A stretch of DNA of 64,000 nucleotides from Shewanella loihica PV-4. GTDB taxonomy: Bacteria > Pseudomonadota > Gammaproteobacteria > Enterobacterales > Shewanellaceae. Shown here in pieces: positions 36,370-45,531 of this stretch (positions are counted from its first letter, which is position 1; each line of letters opens with the position of its first letter). The notes under the pieces were generated by a model that was given only the letters and a program-made list of their open reading frames with translations, was not told the origin of the DNA and did not search any database. Made by a program: the position numbers and the translations under genes. The stretch lies in assembly GCF_000016065.1 (NCBI RefSeq), contig NC_009092.1, positions 868,001 to 932,000 of the forward strand, in the 5' to 3' direction.

Positions 36370-36939
36370 ATGACTCAATCTATCATCAACACCGAAATCA
36401 AGCCTTTCTCAGCCACCGCATACCACAAGGGCGATTTCGTCTCTGTGACTGAGCAAGACCTACTGGGTAAGTGGTCTGTGGTTTTCTTCTACCCTGCCGA
36501 CTTCACCTTCGTCTGCCCAACAGAGCTGGGTGACATGGCTGACCATTACGAGAAGCTACAGTCTATGGGTGTTGAAGTTTACTCTGTGTCTACCGACACT
36601 CACTTCACTCACAAGGCATGGCACGATAGCTCAGACACTATCGGCAAGATCAACTACCCAATGATCGGCGACCCAACGGGTGTTATCTCACGCAACTTCG
36701 GCGTGATGATCGAAGAGGAAGGTCTGGCACTGCGCGGTACCTTCGTGATCAACCCAGAGGGTCAGATCAAGGTTGCCGAGATTCACGACCTGGGTATTGG
36801 TCGTAGCGCTTCTGAGCTGGTTCGTAAGATCCAAGCAGCTCAGTATGTTGCGACTCACGACGGTGAAGTTTGCCCAGCTGCATGGCAGCCAGGTGAAGAG
36901 ACCCTAGCGCCTTCACTGGACCTGGTTGGTAAGATCTAA
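36370..36939 (+). CDS. ahpC: Alkyl hydroperoxide reductase subunit C (peroxiredoxin)
   Basis: A 189-residue typical 2-Cys peroxiredoxin (AhpC). The peroxidatic Cys49 is in [11 protein letters not shown] and the resolving Cys168 in GEVCPAAW. The helper segments [26 protein letters not shown] and [10 protein letters not shown] are also typical. It reduces hydrogen peroxide, peroxynitrite and organic peroxides and is recycled by AhpF, encoded 177 bp downstream. The codons look highly optimised compared with neighbours, which fits strong expression. The upstream 197 bp should hold a peroxide-responsive promoter, but I could not fit the OxyR spacing. Confidence 0.96.
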   Translation: MTQSIINTEIKPFSATAYHKGDFVSVTEQDLLGKWSVVFFYPADFTFVCPTELGDMADHYEKLQSMGVEVYSVSTDTHFTHKAWHDSSDTIGKINYPMIGDPTGVISRNFGVMIEEEGLALRGTFVINPEGQIKVAEIHDLGIGRSASELVRKIQAAQYVATHDGEVCPAAWQPGEETLAPSLDLVGKI

Positions 36940-37115
36940 GATCTTCCTCCTCAAGGTCGCCCGGGCCTCATCATCTCGGGCGACCCGGCGAAAGCCAAAG
37001 TAGTTTAATCATCATTCTTTTTCATTGCCGGTTCACCTCCCCCTGCATGCGAGCCGGCAATTTTTCCCTATGTTTTTGGCTCCCTTATGGGGGCCACTTT
37101 TTCCTAGGAGTTATC

Positions 37116-38681
37116 ATGTTAGATGCGAATGTGAAAAATCAGCTGACTACCTATCTGCAAAACCTCAAGCGCCCAGTTGAACTTGTCGTATCGGCAGATG
37201 AGCGTCCTAAAGCAAAAGAGTTATTGTCGCTGGCAACCGATATTGCCGCGCTTTCAGAATTAGTGTCATTGACCGAATCCGTGGGTGAGCGTACCCCGTC
37301 GATGACAGTGACTAGCCCTGACACCGGCAGTCAGATCCATTTCGCCGGCCTGCCAATGGGCCATGAATTTACCTCTCTGGTGCTGGCGTTGCTGCACACA
37401 GGTGGGCATCCGATCAAGCTCGCACCCGAAGTGATAGAGCAGATCCGCGACCTGCCAGGCGAGTATCGCTTCGAGACCTATGTGTCACTCAGCTGTCAAA
37501 CCTGTCCCGAGGTGGTGCAGGCGCTCAACATGATGTCGGCGATCAACCCTAATATTCAAAACACCATGATCGATGGCGCCCTGTTCCAGGATGAAGTGAA
37601 CGAGCGCAACATCATGGCGGTACCCTCTGTCTACCTGAACGGCGAGCCGTTTTCTGTCGGTGGCATCAGTGTGGTTGAGATCCTCAATAAGCTGGATGTC
37701 AATGCGGCCAGCCGTCAGGCGGAAAAGCTCAGCCAGAAAGAGGCTTTCGACGTGCTGGTGGTCGGCGGCGGCCCGGCGGGCGCATCGGCAGCCATCTATG
37801 CGGCCCGTAAGGGACTGAGAACCGGCATTCTGGCGGACAAGTTTGGTGGTCAGGTGGCCGAAACCGTGGGCATCGAAAACTTTATCTCGGTCAAGGCGAC
37901 CGAGGGGCCTAAGCTGGTGGCCAACCTGGAAGCCCATGTTCACGACTATGATGTCGACATCATGGACAATCAACGTGCCCTTAGCCTTAAGTCAGGTGAG
38001 CTGTTTGAGATCCAGACCGAAAGCGGCGCACTGCTGCGCAGCAAGACTGTACTACTGGCCACGGGCGCTCGCTGGCGTGAGATGAATGTGCCGGGTGAGA
38101 AAGAGTATCGCGGCAAAGGCGTCGCCTACTGCCCACACTGTGACGGCCCGCTATTTAAGGGCAAGCGCGTGGCTGTGATTGGCGGTGGTAACTCGGGCAT
38201 AGAGGCGGCCATAGATCTGGCCAATATCGTCGAGCATGTTACCGTGCTGGAGTTCGACAGCAAGCTACGCGCCGACGAGGTGCTACAGCGTAAGGCGGCC
38301 TCCATGGGCAATATCGAGATCATCACCCAGGCGATGACCACAGAAGTGGTGGGCGATGGCACCCGGGTACAAGGCCTGAACTACACAGACAGAGCCACGG
38401 GCGAGCAGCACCATGTTGCCCTGGCGGGTATCTTTGTACAGATAGGTCTGGTGCCTAACGCCGAGTGGCTTAAGGGCACGGTAGATCTTAGCGAACGCGG
38501 CGAAATCATCGTCGATGCTAAAGGCCAGACGTCATTGCCAGGCGTATTCGCCGCGGGCGATGTGACCAACTCTGCCTTTAAACAGATCATCATCGCCATG
38601 GGCAGCGGCGCGACAGCCTCTCTGGGCGCCTTCGATTACCTAATCCGTCTCGGCGAGCCGGCGGACGCGGAAGCCGCCTAA
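37116..38681 (+). CDS. ahpF: Alkyl hydroperoxide reductase subunit F
   Basis: A 521-residue flavoprotein disulfide reductase that passes electrons from NADH to AhpC. The N-terminal tandem thioredoxin-like domain (residues 1-200) carries CQTCPEVV. The FAD domain has [19 protein letters not shown], the redox-active CPHC in [13 protein letters not shown]-binding [16 protein letters not shown], and [21 protein letters not shown] 37116 with TAGGAG upstream is the start; 23 upstream open codons are leader sequence. It belongs with ahpC and ends at a strong terminator. Confidence 0.96.
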   Translation: MLDANVKNQLTTYLQNLKRPVELVVSADERPKAKELLSLATDIAALSELVSLTESVGERTPSMTVTSPDTGSQIHFAGLPMGHEFTSLVLALLHTGGHPIKLAPEVIEQIRDLPGEYRFETYVSLSCQTCPEVVQALNMMSAINPNIQNTMIDGALFQDEVNERNIMAVPSVYLNGEPFSVGGISVVEILNKLDVNAASRQAEKLSQKEAFDVLVVGGGPAGASAAIYAARKGLRTGILADKFGGQVAETVGIENFISVKATEGPKLVANLEAHVHDYDVDIMDNQRALSLKSGELFEIQTESGALLRSKTVLLATGARWREMNVPGEKEYRGKGVAYCPHCDGPLFKGKRVAVIGGGNSGIEAAIDLANIVEHVTVLEFDSKLRADEVLQRKAASMGNIEIITQAMTTEVVGDGTRVQGLNYTDRATGEQHHVALAGIFVQIGLVPNAEWLKGTVDLSERGEIIVDAKGQTSLPGVFAAGDVTNSAFKQIIIAMGSGATASLGAFDYLIRLGEPADAEAA

Positions 38682-38701
38682 AGGTACAAAATGCCACAAA
38701 A

Positions 38702-38737
38702 TAAACAGTCAGCTTTATGCTGGCTGTTTTTTTTTTC
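38702..38737 (+). terminator. Terminator after ahpF
   Basis: AACAGTCAGC TTTAT GCTGGCTGTT followed by a long T run, shortly after the ahpF stop. Confidence 0.87.
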
Positions 38738-38793
38738 GTCTTTATAATTACTTAAGCTTATGACGAAAGCAGAAGAGGGCGGGCACAGACACG

Positions 38794-39978
38794 ATGAATA
38801 GTAAGCCAAAAAGCTTTGACGAACTCCTAATCCAAGAGACCCACATCTATCTTTGTCGCTCGGTAAAATGGACCGCCTATCTCTCCGTGTTCCTACTTGT
38901 CGCCATCTTCCTTGCGTCCATGCTACAGAAGAATAGTCTTCTGACGCTGCAGGATCTTCTGGTGCTGCAGATGCCGACCCTATGCATCGCCCTGTTTGGT
39001 CTGGCGGGGATCCTCTATCGTCAGCCAGAGCAGCATCGCATGGGGCTGGTGTTGGCCTATCTCTTGGTGTTAGAAGTTGCCTGGATCTATTTTGTGGTGG
39101 GCCATTACTGGCTCACCAGCTCCTATAACCTGTTGGGTGAATATGGCTCTCTTGCCACAGTCGATTCGGTAACCGACGTGCTGGTATTTACCTTCGCCAT
39201 CTCTCTCTATCCGGTGCGCCGCTGGCTCCTGGTCAGCGTGGTGCCTCTGCTATTGGTTAGCCTGGTGACCCGGCTTATCGAGATCCCGGAAAATCCTATC
39301 TTTGCCCTGACCAAGTTTGTCTGTCTCTTGGTGATCATCATTACCGGGCAGAAGGTGCTGCTGCAATGGTTTCGTAAGGCAATCTTGCGCGACGCCGAGA
39401 AACAGCAGCTGTTGCAGCAGTTTAAGCGTATGGCGCTGATAGATGGTCTAACTGACCTGAGTAACAGGCGTCATTTCGATGAGGTGCTCGCCCTGGAGAT
39501 TAAGGCTGCCGAGCGCACCGGTGACCCCCTGAGTATGATCCTGCTGGACGTGGATTTCTTCAAGCGCCTTAACGACAGCCTGGGCCATAGCGATGGCGAT
39601 CGCTGTCTGGTAAGGCTGGGTGAGGTGTTACACGGGGTGGCCTCCCGGCCTCGGGATCTGGCGGCGCGCTACGGCGGCGAGGAGTTTGCCATCATTTTGC
39701 CCGATACAGATCTCAGTGGTGCGCGTCATATTGCCGAGCAGATACGTTACGAGCTCAAGGCCGCTGAGATCCCCCATCCAGACTCGACGCTAGGCGCCTA
39801 TGTCACCGTCTCTCAGGGGGTCTGTTTGTGGCAGCCGGGCTTGGATGCGGATGAGCTGCTGGCCAGCGCCGATCAGCTTCTCTATCAGAGCAAGGCCCAG
39901 GGACGGGATAGATGTAGTACTGGGGTGGCCAAGGGGGAGGCGGCCGAAGATAAGGTCGTCAGTTCCTACCTGTCTTGA
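38794..39978 (+). CDS. Membrane-bound diguanylate cyclase (GGDEF)
   Basis: A 394-residue protein with about six N-terminal membrane helices (residues 25-195) and a C-terminal GGDEF domain from about 210. The active-site signature is GGEEF in RYGGEEFAIILP. An inhibitory-site RxxD (RPRD) lies exactly five residues before it, so the enzyme should be both active and feedback-inhibited by cyclic di-GMP. LIDGLTDLSNRRHFDEVL and SMILLDVDFFKRLND are further family hallmarks. The membrane part is an unrecognised sensor. It follows the ahpF terminator. Confidence 0.92.
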   Translation: MNSKPKSFDELLIQETHIYLCRSVKWTAYLSVFLLVAIFLASMLQKNSLLTLQDLLVLQMPTLCIALFGLAGILYRQPEQHRMGLVLAYLLVLEVAWIYFVVGHYWLTSSYNLLGEYGSLATVDSVTDVLVFTFAISLYPVRRWLLVSVVPLLLVSLVTRLIEIPENPIFALTKFVCLLVIIITGQKVLLQWFRKAILRDAEKQQLLQQFKRMALIDGLTDLSNRRHFDEVLALEIKAAERTGDPLSMILLDVDFFKRLNDSLGHSDGDRCLVRLGEVLHGVASRPRDLAARYGGEEFAIILPDTDLSGARHIAEQIRYELKAAEIPHPDSTLGAYVTVSQGVCLWQPGLDADELLASADQLLYQSKAQGRDRCSTGVAKGEAAEDKVVSSYLS

Positions 39979-40005
39979 GGGCGCCTCTGGAAGGCGCCCA
40001 TAAGG

Positions 40006-40425
40006 CTAGCTGTATTTGGCGTCTATGGCCTTGAGCGAGCGTAAAAACAGCCCCAAACCGCCAATTGCCAGCACCAGTATGACCAGGAGATCGAAGGTGG
40101 TCATGGTCCTGAGGTTGAATCTGACGCTGGAGAGTACACCAAAAATAAGCGCCGTGAGCGACCCCAGGGTCAAGAGCCAACCCAGCAGGTTTCTGGCGTT
40201 ATAGAAGATGATGCCTATGCCGAAGATAAGCGGGATCAGTATGGTGCCGCCGGTGATCCCCATGCCACCGACGTTGTAGAGTCGATAGCCAAGGCTAAAG
40301 TTTGAGGTCACTGAAATTGCGTTCAGCAGCAGGTAGAAACCACCGCACATCATCACCAGGCCCACTAAAAACAGGCCTATCCCTCCGGAACTGCCGCCGG
40401 CTCCTCGCATCTTGTTATCCTCCAT
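40006..40425 (-). CDS. Small polytopic membrane protein, unknown
   Basis: A 139-residue protein with a glycine-rich start (MEDNKMRGAGGSSGGIG) and four hydrophobic segments. The second half contains a GMGITGGTILIPLIFGIG segment and the third a LLGWLLTLGSLTALIFG segment. I do not recognise a function. ATG 40425 (or 40410) is preferred; an upstream open stretch of 33 codons is not membrane-like. It converges with the diguanylate cyclase gene. Confidence 0.65.
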   Translation of the reverse strand: MEDNKMRGAGGSSGGIGLFLVGLVMMCGGFYLLLNAISVTSNFSLGYRLYNVGGMGITGGTILIPLIFGIGIIFYNARNLLGWLLTLGSLTALIFGVLSSVRFNLRTMTTFDLLVILVLAIGGLGLFLRSLKAIDAKYS

Positions 40426-40670
40426 AATTAATCTTCCACTATTTGTGACCAGCTTTCTGTGCCTTGCTGTCTGTAACTTGATATCTGTAACCAGCTTTGG
40501 CGCCCAATGCTGTTTGAGATGCACGCCTTGGCATATAGCAAGGTCGGCCCAGCTTAGTATTTTTTACCGCGTTAGCCAAATATCTTTGTTAGATGTCGGC
40601 AAGCCTTGAGGCAGGCAAGGGGAGTGAAGAACCTGAGGCAATATCAAATTGCGACAAATAAGGGCCATAA

Positions 40671-40699
40671 AAAAAGCCCTCATGATGAGGGCTTTGCGA
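40671..40699 (-). terminator. Terminator after the 65-residue gene
   Basis: Read leftward, AAAGCCCTCA TC ATGAGGGCTTT is followed by a T run. It lies 14 bp beyond the stop of the small gene at 40713 and supports a real short transcript. Confidence 0.82.
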
Positions 40700-40712
40700 A
40701 GTTCGCTCTGAT

Positions 40713-40910
40713 CTAAGCTGTGGTATTAATGTTGTGACCACTATTTCCCACAGGCCCAGCGCTAGGCGCCGAGTCAACCGCTTCAATCAGTTGTAGTGCA
40801 ATCTCTCCCTCTGCCTGCTGCTGCTCTTTGGCGAGCTGTGCAACTTTAACCCCAACGCTTCCATTGCTTAGATTAGGTTGTAGATTACTGGTTCCAACTG
40901 TTATTGCCAT
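40713..40910 (-). CDS. Small YjfB-like protein
   Basis: A 65-residue protein with an N-terminal AITVGTSNLQP, a central helical part (VAQLAKEQQQAEGEIALQLIEAV) and a C-terminal VGNSGHNINTTA. The layout, a short helix followed by a GxNINT-type tail, resembles the putative motility protein family YjfB, though the match is weak. AAGGCGG precedes the ATG and a terminator follows the stop, so the gene has complete signals of its own. No flagellar gene is near. Confidence 0.55.
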   Translation of the reverse strand: MAITVGTSNLQPNLSNGSVGVKVAQLAKEQQQAEGEIALQLIEAVDSAPSAGPVGNSGHNINTTA

Positions 40911-41013
40911 GATTACCGCCTTAAACTGGGTGAGAGCCTATAGTTAACCGATTATGTATAGGTTAACTATAGTGCTATCGGCAGCGTTTTGGAAAACTTT
41001 AGCCTTTGCCAAA

Positions 41014-42432
41014 TTAACTGGTGGCGCCGCGCCTCTCTATCAATTTGCGTCCCATGCTGATGATGAAGGTCAGGCCGATGGAGGCGAAGATCAAGCCAAT
41101 GGCAAGGCCGGCATTTTGCAGTGCGGTCGGATCCAGGGCCAGCATGCCACCCAGGCCAATCATCATGATCCCCGACATCAGCTTCAGTGTCTGCCCCTCT
41201 TTCTCGGTGAGCTTGCGCTTACCCAGGGTAGCGCTGAAGGCGATCACGATAGCCGCCAGTGGGATCACATAGACTATGTTGTAGAAGGCCAGGTAGAGGT
41301 AGCGCTCGAATGCCGGCAGCTCATGCATAGATAAGACGCTGGTGTAGATCATCGGGAAGCCTGCGGTGCACAGCAGCTCATAGGCGTTGGCCAGTATGGC
41401 CAAGACCACAGTGCCGGCAATCATCGCCGCCATGCTGCTGGCGCTGGTGAGTTTGCCCATGCGCTTGATAAGCCCGGTGCGGTTCTCCGCCGACATAGAA
41501 AGGCTGACCTCGCCCTTGGTGAAGAAGTATTCCTTGATGTTGATGGCACCGGCGACCAACGCCATCAGGCCGGCCCCGAGTATGATGAGGCCGCCATCGC
41601 TCCCCGCGCCCAACAGCTCGAAGATGTTGAGCCAGGCGATCATAAACAGGAAGTAGATAAAGCCCGAGAAGAAGACGAAGATGCCGCCGACGATCAGCAT
41701 GCGGCTGCGGCTCTTGGCGTTGACCATGATAGAGAGCAGAAACAGCAGCACGAAGAAGGCGCAGGGGTTGAAGGCATCGACCCCGGCCAGCACCACGGTC
41801 AGCACGGGCAGTGAGAGCTGCTCTGGCGCCACCACGCCGATCAGCGGCAGCTCTATGGGTTGTACCTTAGTGACGGGCGCGGCAGGTGCGCTTTCTTCCA
41901 GCCCCAGGTCACAGGTACCGGGCTCGCTACTGGCGCTACAGGTGGCAAACAGCGGCTCGCCCTCAGCGGATGCCATGCCTGTCTGGACCGCCTGATCATT
42001 GTCAGCTACTACACCACCCAGGGCGCGGTAACAGGCCTTGAGCTGCTGCAGAATAAATTGCCCCGTCACGGCTTCGCTGCTGTAGCCCACGGTCGCCTGT
42101 TCACAGGCGGCGATATAGGGCACGGAGCGAGCGGCAACCTTGGTCTGCTCGGCGATTGCCTGCCATTTCTCCTGAGTCCCCGCCTGAGACACCATGTGTG
42201 ACTCCAACTCTATCCAGGGATACTTTTCCGGCAGACTGTCGATGAAGGGGTGCGCCTCGGCGCAGTGCGGACAGGTCTTAGACCAGAAGAAATAGAGCTT
42301 AATCTTCAGCTGGCCGTCGGCGTCGACATAATGCCAGGTGGCATTCTGAGACGCAGTGTGTTCCTCGGCCTGTGCGAAGCTGGGTAGTGCGCTCGAGAGT
42401 AACAGAAAACAAAACATCAGGGCTCTAAACAT
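41014..42432 (-). CDS. Thioredoxin domain fused to a DsbD-like membrane domain
   Basis: A 472-residue protein: signal peptide (residues 1-22), then a periplasmic thioredoxin-like domain with active site CPHC in FFWSKTCPHCAEAHPF, then a spacer with Cys residues (FATCSASSEPGTCDLG). A membrane domain of about six helices follows (from about 205) with NPCAFFVLLFLLS and CTAGFPMIYTS, each with a Cys suited to DsbD/CcdA-type electron relay. The protein probably moves reducing power from the cytoplasm to the periplasm. The domain order is opposite to classical DsbD. ATG 42432 follows GGAGGG. Confidence 0.85.
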   Translation of the reverse strand: MFRALMFCFLLLSSALPSFAQAEEHTASQNATWHYVDADGQLKIKLYFFWSKTCPHCAEAHPFIDSLPEKYPWIELESHMVSQAGTQEKWQAIAEQTKVAARSVPYIAACEQATVGYSSEAVTGQFILQQLKACYRALGGVVADNDQAVQTGMASAEGEPLFATCSASSEPGTCDLGLEESAPAAPVTKVQPIELPLIGVVAPEQLSLPVLTVVLAGVDAFNPCAFFVLLFLLSIMVNAKSRSRMLIVGGIFVFFSGFIYFLFMIAWLNIFELLGAGSDGGLIILGAGLMALVAGAINIKEYFFTKGEVSLSMSAENRTGLIKRMGKLTSASSMAAMIAGTVVLAILANAYELLCTAGFPMIYTSVLSMHELPAFERYLYLAFYNIVYVIPLAAIVIAFSATLGKRKLTEKEGQTLKLMSGIMMIGLGGMLALDPTALQNAGLAIGLIFASIGLTFIISMGRKLIERRGATS

Positions 42433-42485
42433 AATCCCTCCCCGGGGCTGACTTGCCAAAAGACGATGACAAAGGCGTGAATCCT

Positions 42486-42755
42486 CTAGGGCCTGTTTAT
42501 TTTTCAGGTTTAATTTTTGTTCAATCTAAACGCGTTTTGCTCTAGGCGCATGCTGTGCGGCATAGTTATTCTATGTAAATAGCAGGCAACACAGCGCAAG
42601 GCGCGTTTAGATGAACCCTTCGGGCAGCTTGTGTAGGCCATTTCTACTGCGTTATCGCCCGCTCATGTAGAATAACTACACTACACGGACTCTGTCTTGT
42701 ATAAATGGCCTACAGAATGCTGCAAAAACAAACAGGAAAGATCAACAGACCCTAG
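42486..42755. mobile_element. MITE-like palindromic element, 270 bp
   Basis: The element has imperfect terminal inverted repeats: left CTAGGGCCTGTTTATTTTTC, right end read in reverse CTAGGGTCTGTTGATCTTTC. Inside are two large imperfect stem-loops, AAACGCG (42529-42535)/CGCGTTT (42602-42608) and GTAGGCCATTT/AAATGGCCTAC (42634-42713). No transposase gene is present. The palindromic CTAG at both ends may belong to the repeat or be a target duplication. The element is non-coding and lies in a 550-bp gap upstream of the thioredoxin/DsbD-like gene. Confidence 0.65.
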
Positions 42756-42930
42756 GGACAGTTTACTGCGGGCGCTGGGGGAGACTAAGTTTATGTTTAA
42801 GATTTGCAACGCAAATCTTGAAATGTACAGGAAGTGTTAACTGGCGCGGATTTTTGTCTATCGTCAAGCTGCCGCCTCGCCAATTTTGAGGGAGACGGCC
42901 TGTCGACTAGCACCTATTTAGCTAGGGCTT

Positions 42931-42972
42931 ATTAGCCACAGCCTATTGGCTACAGCCTATTGGCTACAGCAT
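42931..42972. repeat. 14-bp tandem repeat, three copies
   Basis: The unit ATTGGCTACAGCCT is repeated at 42945-42958 and 42959-42972 (last base differs), preceded by a diverged copy at 42931-42944. It ends just before the leftward gene that terminates at 42987. Confidence 0.8.
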
Positions 42973-42986
42973 ACCCCTTGAGGCGC

Positions 42987-43424
42987 TTACTTTAACTGGT
43001 GACGGCTTGGGTCTACCGTGCTGGCGATGGTGGTTTCGCTCTCGCCCTGCTGGCACCAGTGAAGGCTCAGGGTACGGGTATCTTCCTTGCTGGCTGTCAG
43101 CAGCTTAGTGACTACAGGCTGGTTGTAGTCGGCCTTGGTCAGGAAGGTCTTGACCCGTTCGATGCGGCGGTTGGCGAGCCAAAGGTTATAGTCTCTGATC
43201 TTCTTATCTGTCTCGCCCTTGTAGAGGGGAAACTCTAGCAGCAGGTAACCGCTGTCGGCTTGAGTCTTCTTTATCAGCGTCTGCAGCTGTTTGGCATATC
43301 GGCTATCGAAGTAAGAGCTGTTTTTCTCAAAGGGAATGTCGCCAAAGCTGATGTTTTGCGGGCAGGCGGCACTGACTTGGGCGGCAAAGAGAAATGACAA
43401 CATCACTAGCAGCAATTGCTTCAT
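42987..43424 (-). CDS. Secreted small protein, unknown, OmpA-like tail
   Basis: A 145-residue protein with a signal peptide (residues 1-19, ending VSAA) and a mature part with two cysteines. LWLANRRIERVKTFL in the middle resembles the helix of OmpA-like peptidoglycan-binding domains, but the complete motif is not present. The function is unknown. ATG 43424 is preferred because it leads directly into the signal peptide. It is divergent from the OhrR-like gene, with a 322-bp gap. Confidence 0.6.
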   Translation of the reverse strand: MKQLLLVMLSFLFAAQVSAACPQNISFGDIPFEKNSSYFDSRYAKQLQTLIKKTQADSGYLLLEFPLYKGETDKKIRDYNLWLANRRIERVKTFLTKADYNQPVVTKLLTASKEDTRTLSLHWCQQGESETTIASTVDPSRHQLK

Positions 43425-43746
43425 AGTGAACACCTCCATTGTGTTTTTTAGTGTATCGAGCTGAATAGTGGGGGGAATTTAGGGGATTATCGCTCGAAAA
43501 GCAACCATCTTTGTTGGTGGAAAGGTGCGGAAATTTCAGCCTTTTTGAGTATTTAACCTAGCGTCAGGATTCAGTCGAGCCGCATCTAGATGGTTTTACT
43601 TAGTTATTTGATTAAGTCTCTGTAAAGATGACAGATTATTGACTAACTATGCAGTGAAAAATTTTTTTGATAATTTTTCACTTTGGCCTGCGCATGGCGT
43701 AAACTTGGTAAAAGTTGTGTGCAATTTAATGATGGCGATCCAATTC

Positions 43747-44214
43747 ATGAGTCAATCCACGAGCCAAGATATTCAGCCTAATCCCCTAGCCCTCGAAAAC
43801 CAGGTCTGCTTCTCGCTTTATAGCGCCGCCAATGCCATGGTGCGTGCCTACCGCCCTCTGCTGGAGGCGTTGGACTTGACCTATTCCCAATATCTGGCGA
43901 TGTTGGTGTTGTGGCAGGAGCCGGGGATCAGCGTCAAGACCCTGGGTGAGCAGCTACACCTGGACTCGGGCACCCTGACACCTCTGCTAAAACGATTGGA
44001 AAGCAAAGGCTTGGTGACCCGTGGGCGCAGCGAAGCCGACGAGCGGGTGCGGGTGTTGCAGCTGACCGACGCAGGCCGTGAGCTGCAGCAGCAGGCCCGG
44101 TCGATCCCTATGCAGATGCGCTGCAAACTTGGGGGCGAGCCCGAAGAGTTTGCCGAACTCAAGCGCCTGTGTGACAAGGCCTACCGCTACCTAGACGCGG
44201 CGAGTCAGGGTTAA
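43747..44214 (+). CDS. MarR-family regulator, OhrR type
   Basis: A 155-residue MarR-family winged-helix protein. A conserved Cys21 in QVCFSLYSA corresponds to the peroxide-sensing Cys of OhrR regulators, which repress organic hydroperoxide resistance genes until oxidised. The DNA-binding part has ISVKTLGEQLHLDSGTLTPLLKRLESKGLV and the wing RSEADERVRVLQLT. No ohr gene lies in the window, so the target is unclear. ATG 43747 is preferred; a long upstream open stretch is AT-rich and not protein-like. It is followed by a GlpD-like gene. Confidence 0.85.
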   Translation: MSQSTSQDIQPNPLALENQVCFSLYSAANAMVRAYRPLLEALDLTYSQYLAMLVLWQEPGISVKTLGEQLHLDSGTLTPLLKRLESKGLVTRGRSEADERVRVLQLTDAGRELQQQARSIPMQMRCKLGGEPEEFAELKRLCDKAYRYLDAASQG

Positions 44215-44247
44215 TCTAATTAGATTCATTAAGCGAAAGGATGCGAT

Positions 44248-45489
44248 ATGCAAGCAGTGGATTTAGTGGTGATTGGTGGCGGCATAACTGGGGTGGGCAT
44301 CGCCCAGTGTGTCCAGGCCGCCGGCTACTCTGTGGTGCTGCTTGAGAAGGATAATCTGGGCGAGAAGACCTCGTCGAACTCCAGTAAGTTGATCCATGGC
44401 GGCCTGCGTTACTTAGAGTCGGGTCAACTTGGCCTGGTGCGCCAATCCCTGAGTGAGCGCAAGGCGCTGCTGACACTGGCGCCCGAGCTGGTAAAGCCAG
44501 TGCCTTTCTATATCCCTATCTATCGTGGCAGTCAGCGCGGCCCGCTGGCCATTCGCGCCGGGCTGAGCCTGTATGCCTTGCTGAGCGAGCTGGATCCCCT
44601 GGGCCAGTTTCAGTCTGTGCCGGCCAGTCGCTGGAGTGAGCTTGCTGGACTCAAGCTCAAGGGGCTGCGCGCCGTGTTTCGTTACTGGGACGCCCAGACC
44701 GACGATGGCGCATTGACCCGAGCAGTGGCCCAGAGCGCCAGAGCGCTGGGGGCAGAGCTGCTTACCCAGGTCAGCTTGGAGCAGATAGAGCACAGGCCAG
44801 ACTCCTGCATCGTCAGCTTTAGCCATAAGGGAGAGACGCGGCGCCTCAGTAGTCGCTGCGTCATCAATGCCACAGGGCCCTGGGTCAATCAGACGCTCGA
44901 GCGGGTCACCCCTAAGGTGGAAGTATCGCCGGTGGAGCTGGTGCAGGGGAGTCACCTGGTGCTGGATATCCCAGCGCCCAGCGGCATCTTCTACCTGGAG
45001 TCTATCTTCGATAAGCGGGTGGTTTTTGTGATGCCCTGGCAGGGTAAGACAATGATAGGCACCACAGAGACGCCAATCGATGCGGTGGACGCGGCGGGCG
45101 TGACGCCGGCCGAGGAGGCCTATCTGCTGGGGATCTACCGCCACTACTTCCCCCTGAGTGAGAATGATGGCGCGCTCGAGGAGCGCATCACAGGGCGATA
45201 CTGCGGCGTGCGTGTGCTGCCCAAGCAGGGCGGCGAGGCGTTCGACCTGCCCAGGGATACCATGATGCTGTCGCGCGATACCCATCCCAACCTGCTCACC
45301 GTCTATGGCGGTAAGCTGACCACCTTCAGGCACACGGCCAAGGAGGCACTGGCCTGGGTCAAGAATCGCCGCGGCCCCAAGCCGATACGTGCCGATGTCG
45401 ATAAGTTGCGCCTCACTCCCGTGACCGATGAGGCGCCATCAAGCGAATCGCCCACGGCGAAAGGTGATTTTTCTCCCCAAAAAGGCTAA
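44248..45489 (+). CDS. GlpD-like FAD-dependent glycerol-3-phosphate dehydrogenase, short form
   Basis: A 413-residue FAD-dependent oxidoreductase of the glycerol-3-phosphate dehydrogenase family. The N-terminal FAD motif is VVIGGGITGVGIAQCVQAAG, then LLEKDNLGEKTSSNSSKLIHGGLRYLES, which is typical of GlpD. VNATGPWVNQT and RYCGVRVLPK also fit. It is about 90 residues shorter than E. coli GlpD (501) and lacks the C-terminal helical domain; the last 30 residues (SSESPTAKGDFSPQKG) look disordered. Spacing after the OhrR-type gene is 33 bp, so co-transcription is likely. Glycerol uptake genes are absent here. Confidence 0.82.
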   Translation: MQAVDLVVIGGGITGVGIAQCVQAAGYSVVLLEKDNLGEKTSSNSSKLIHGGLRYLESGQLGLVRQSLSERKALLTLAPELVKPVPFYIPIYRGSQRGPLAIRAGLSLYALLSELDPLGQFQSVPASRWSELAGLKLKGLRAVFRYWDAQTDDGALTRAVAQSARALGAELLTQVSLEQIEHRPDSCIVSFSHKGETRRLSSRCVINATGPWVNQTLERVTPKVEVSPVELVQGSHLVLDIPAPSGIFYLESIFDKRVVFVMPWQGKTMIGTTETPIDAVDAAGVTPAEEAYLLGIYRHYFPLSENDGALEERITGRYCGVRVLPKQGGEAFDLPRDTMMLSRDTHPNLLTVYGGKLTTFRHTAKEALAWVKNRRGPKPIRADVDKLRLTPVTDEAPSSESPTAKGDFSPQKG

Positions 45490-45531
45490 AGTAGGGCGCC
45501 TTTTTTAAGCCAAGCTGCGAGCAAACCATCC

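Noticed and set aside
38685..38698. One-mismatch copy of the 14-bp element near the ahpF end
   Set aside because: It lies between the ahpF stop and the ahpF terminator rather than in an obvious promoter, so it may be chance.
44248..45489. GlpD-like gene as a truncated pseudogene
   Set aside because: The frame is intact, ends cleanly and has its own start; a short form is more likely than decay.
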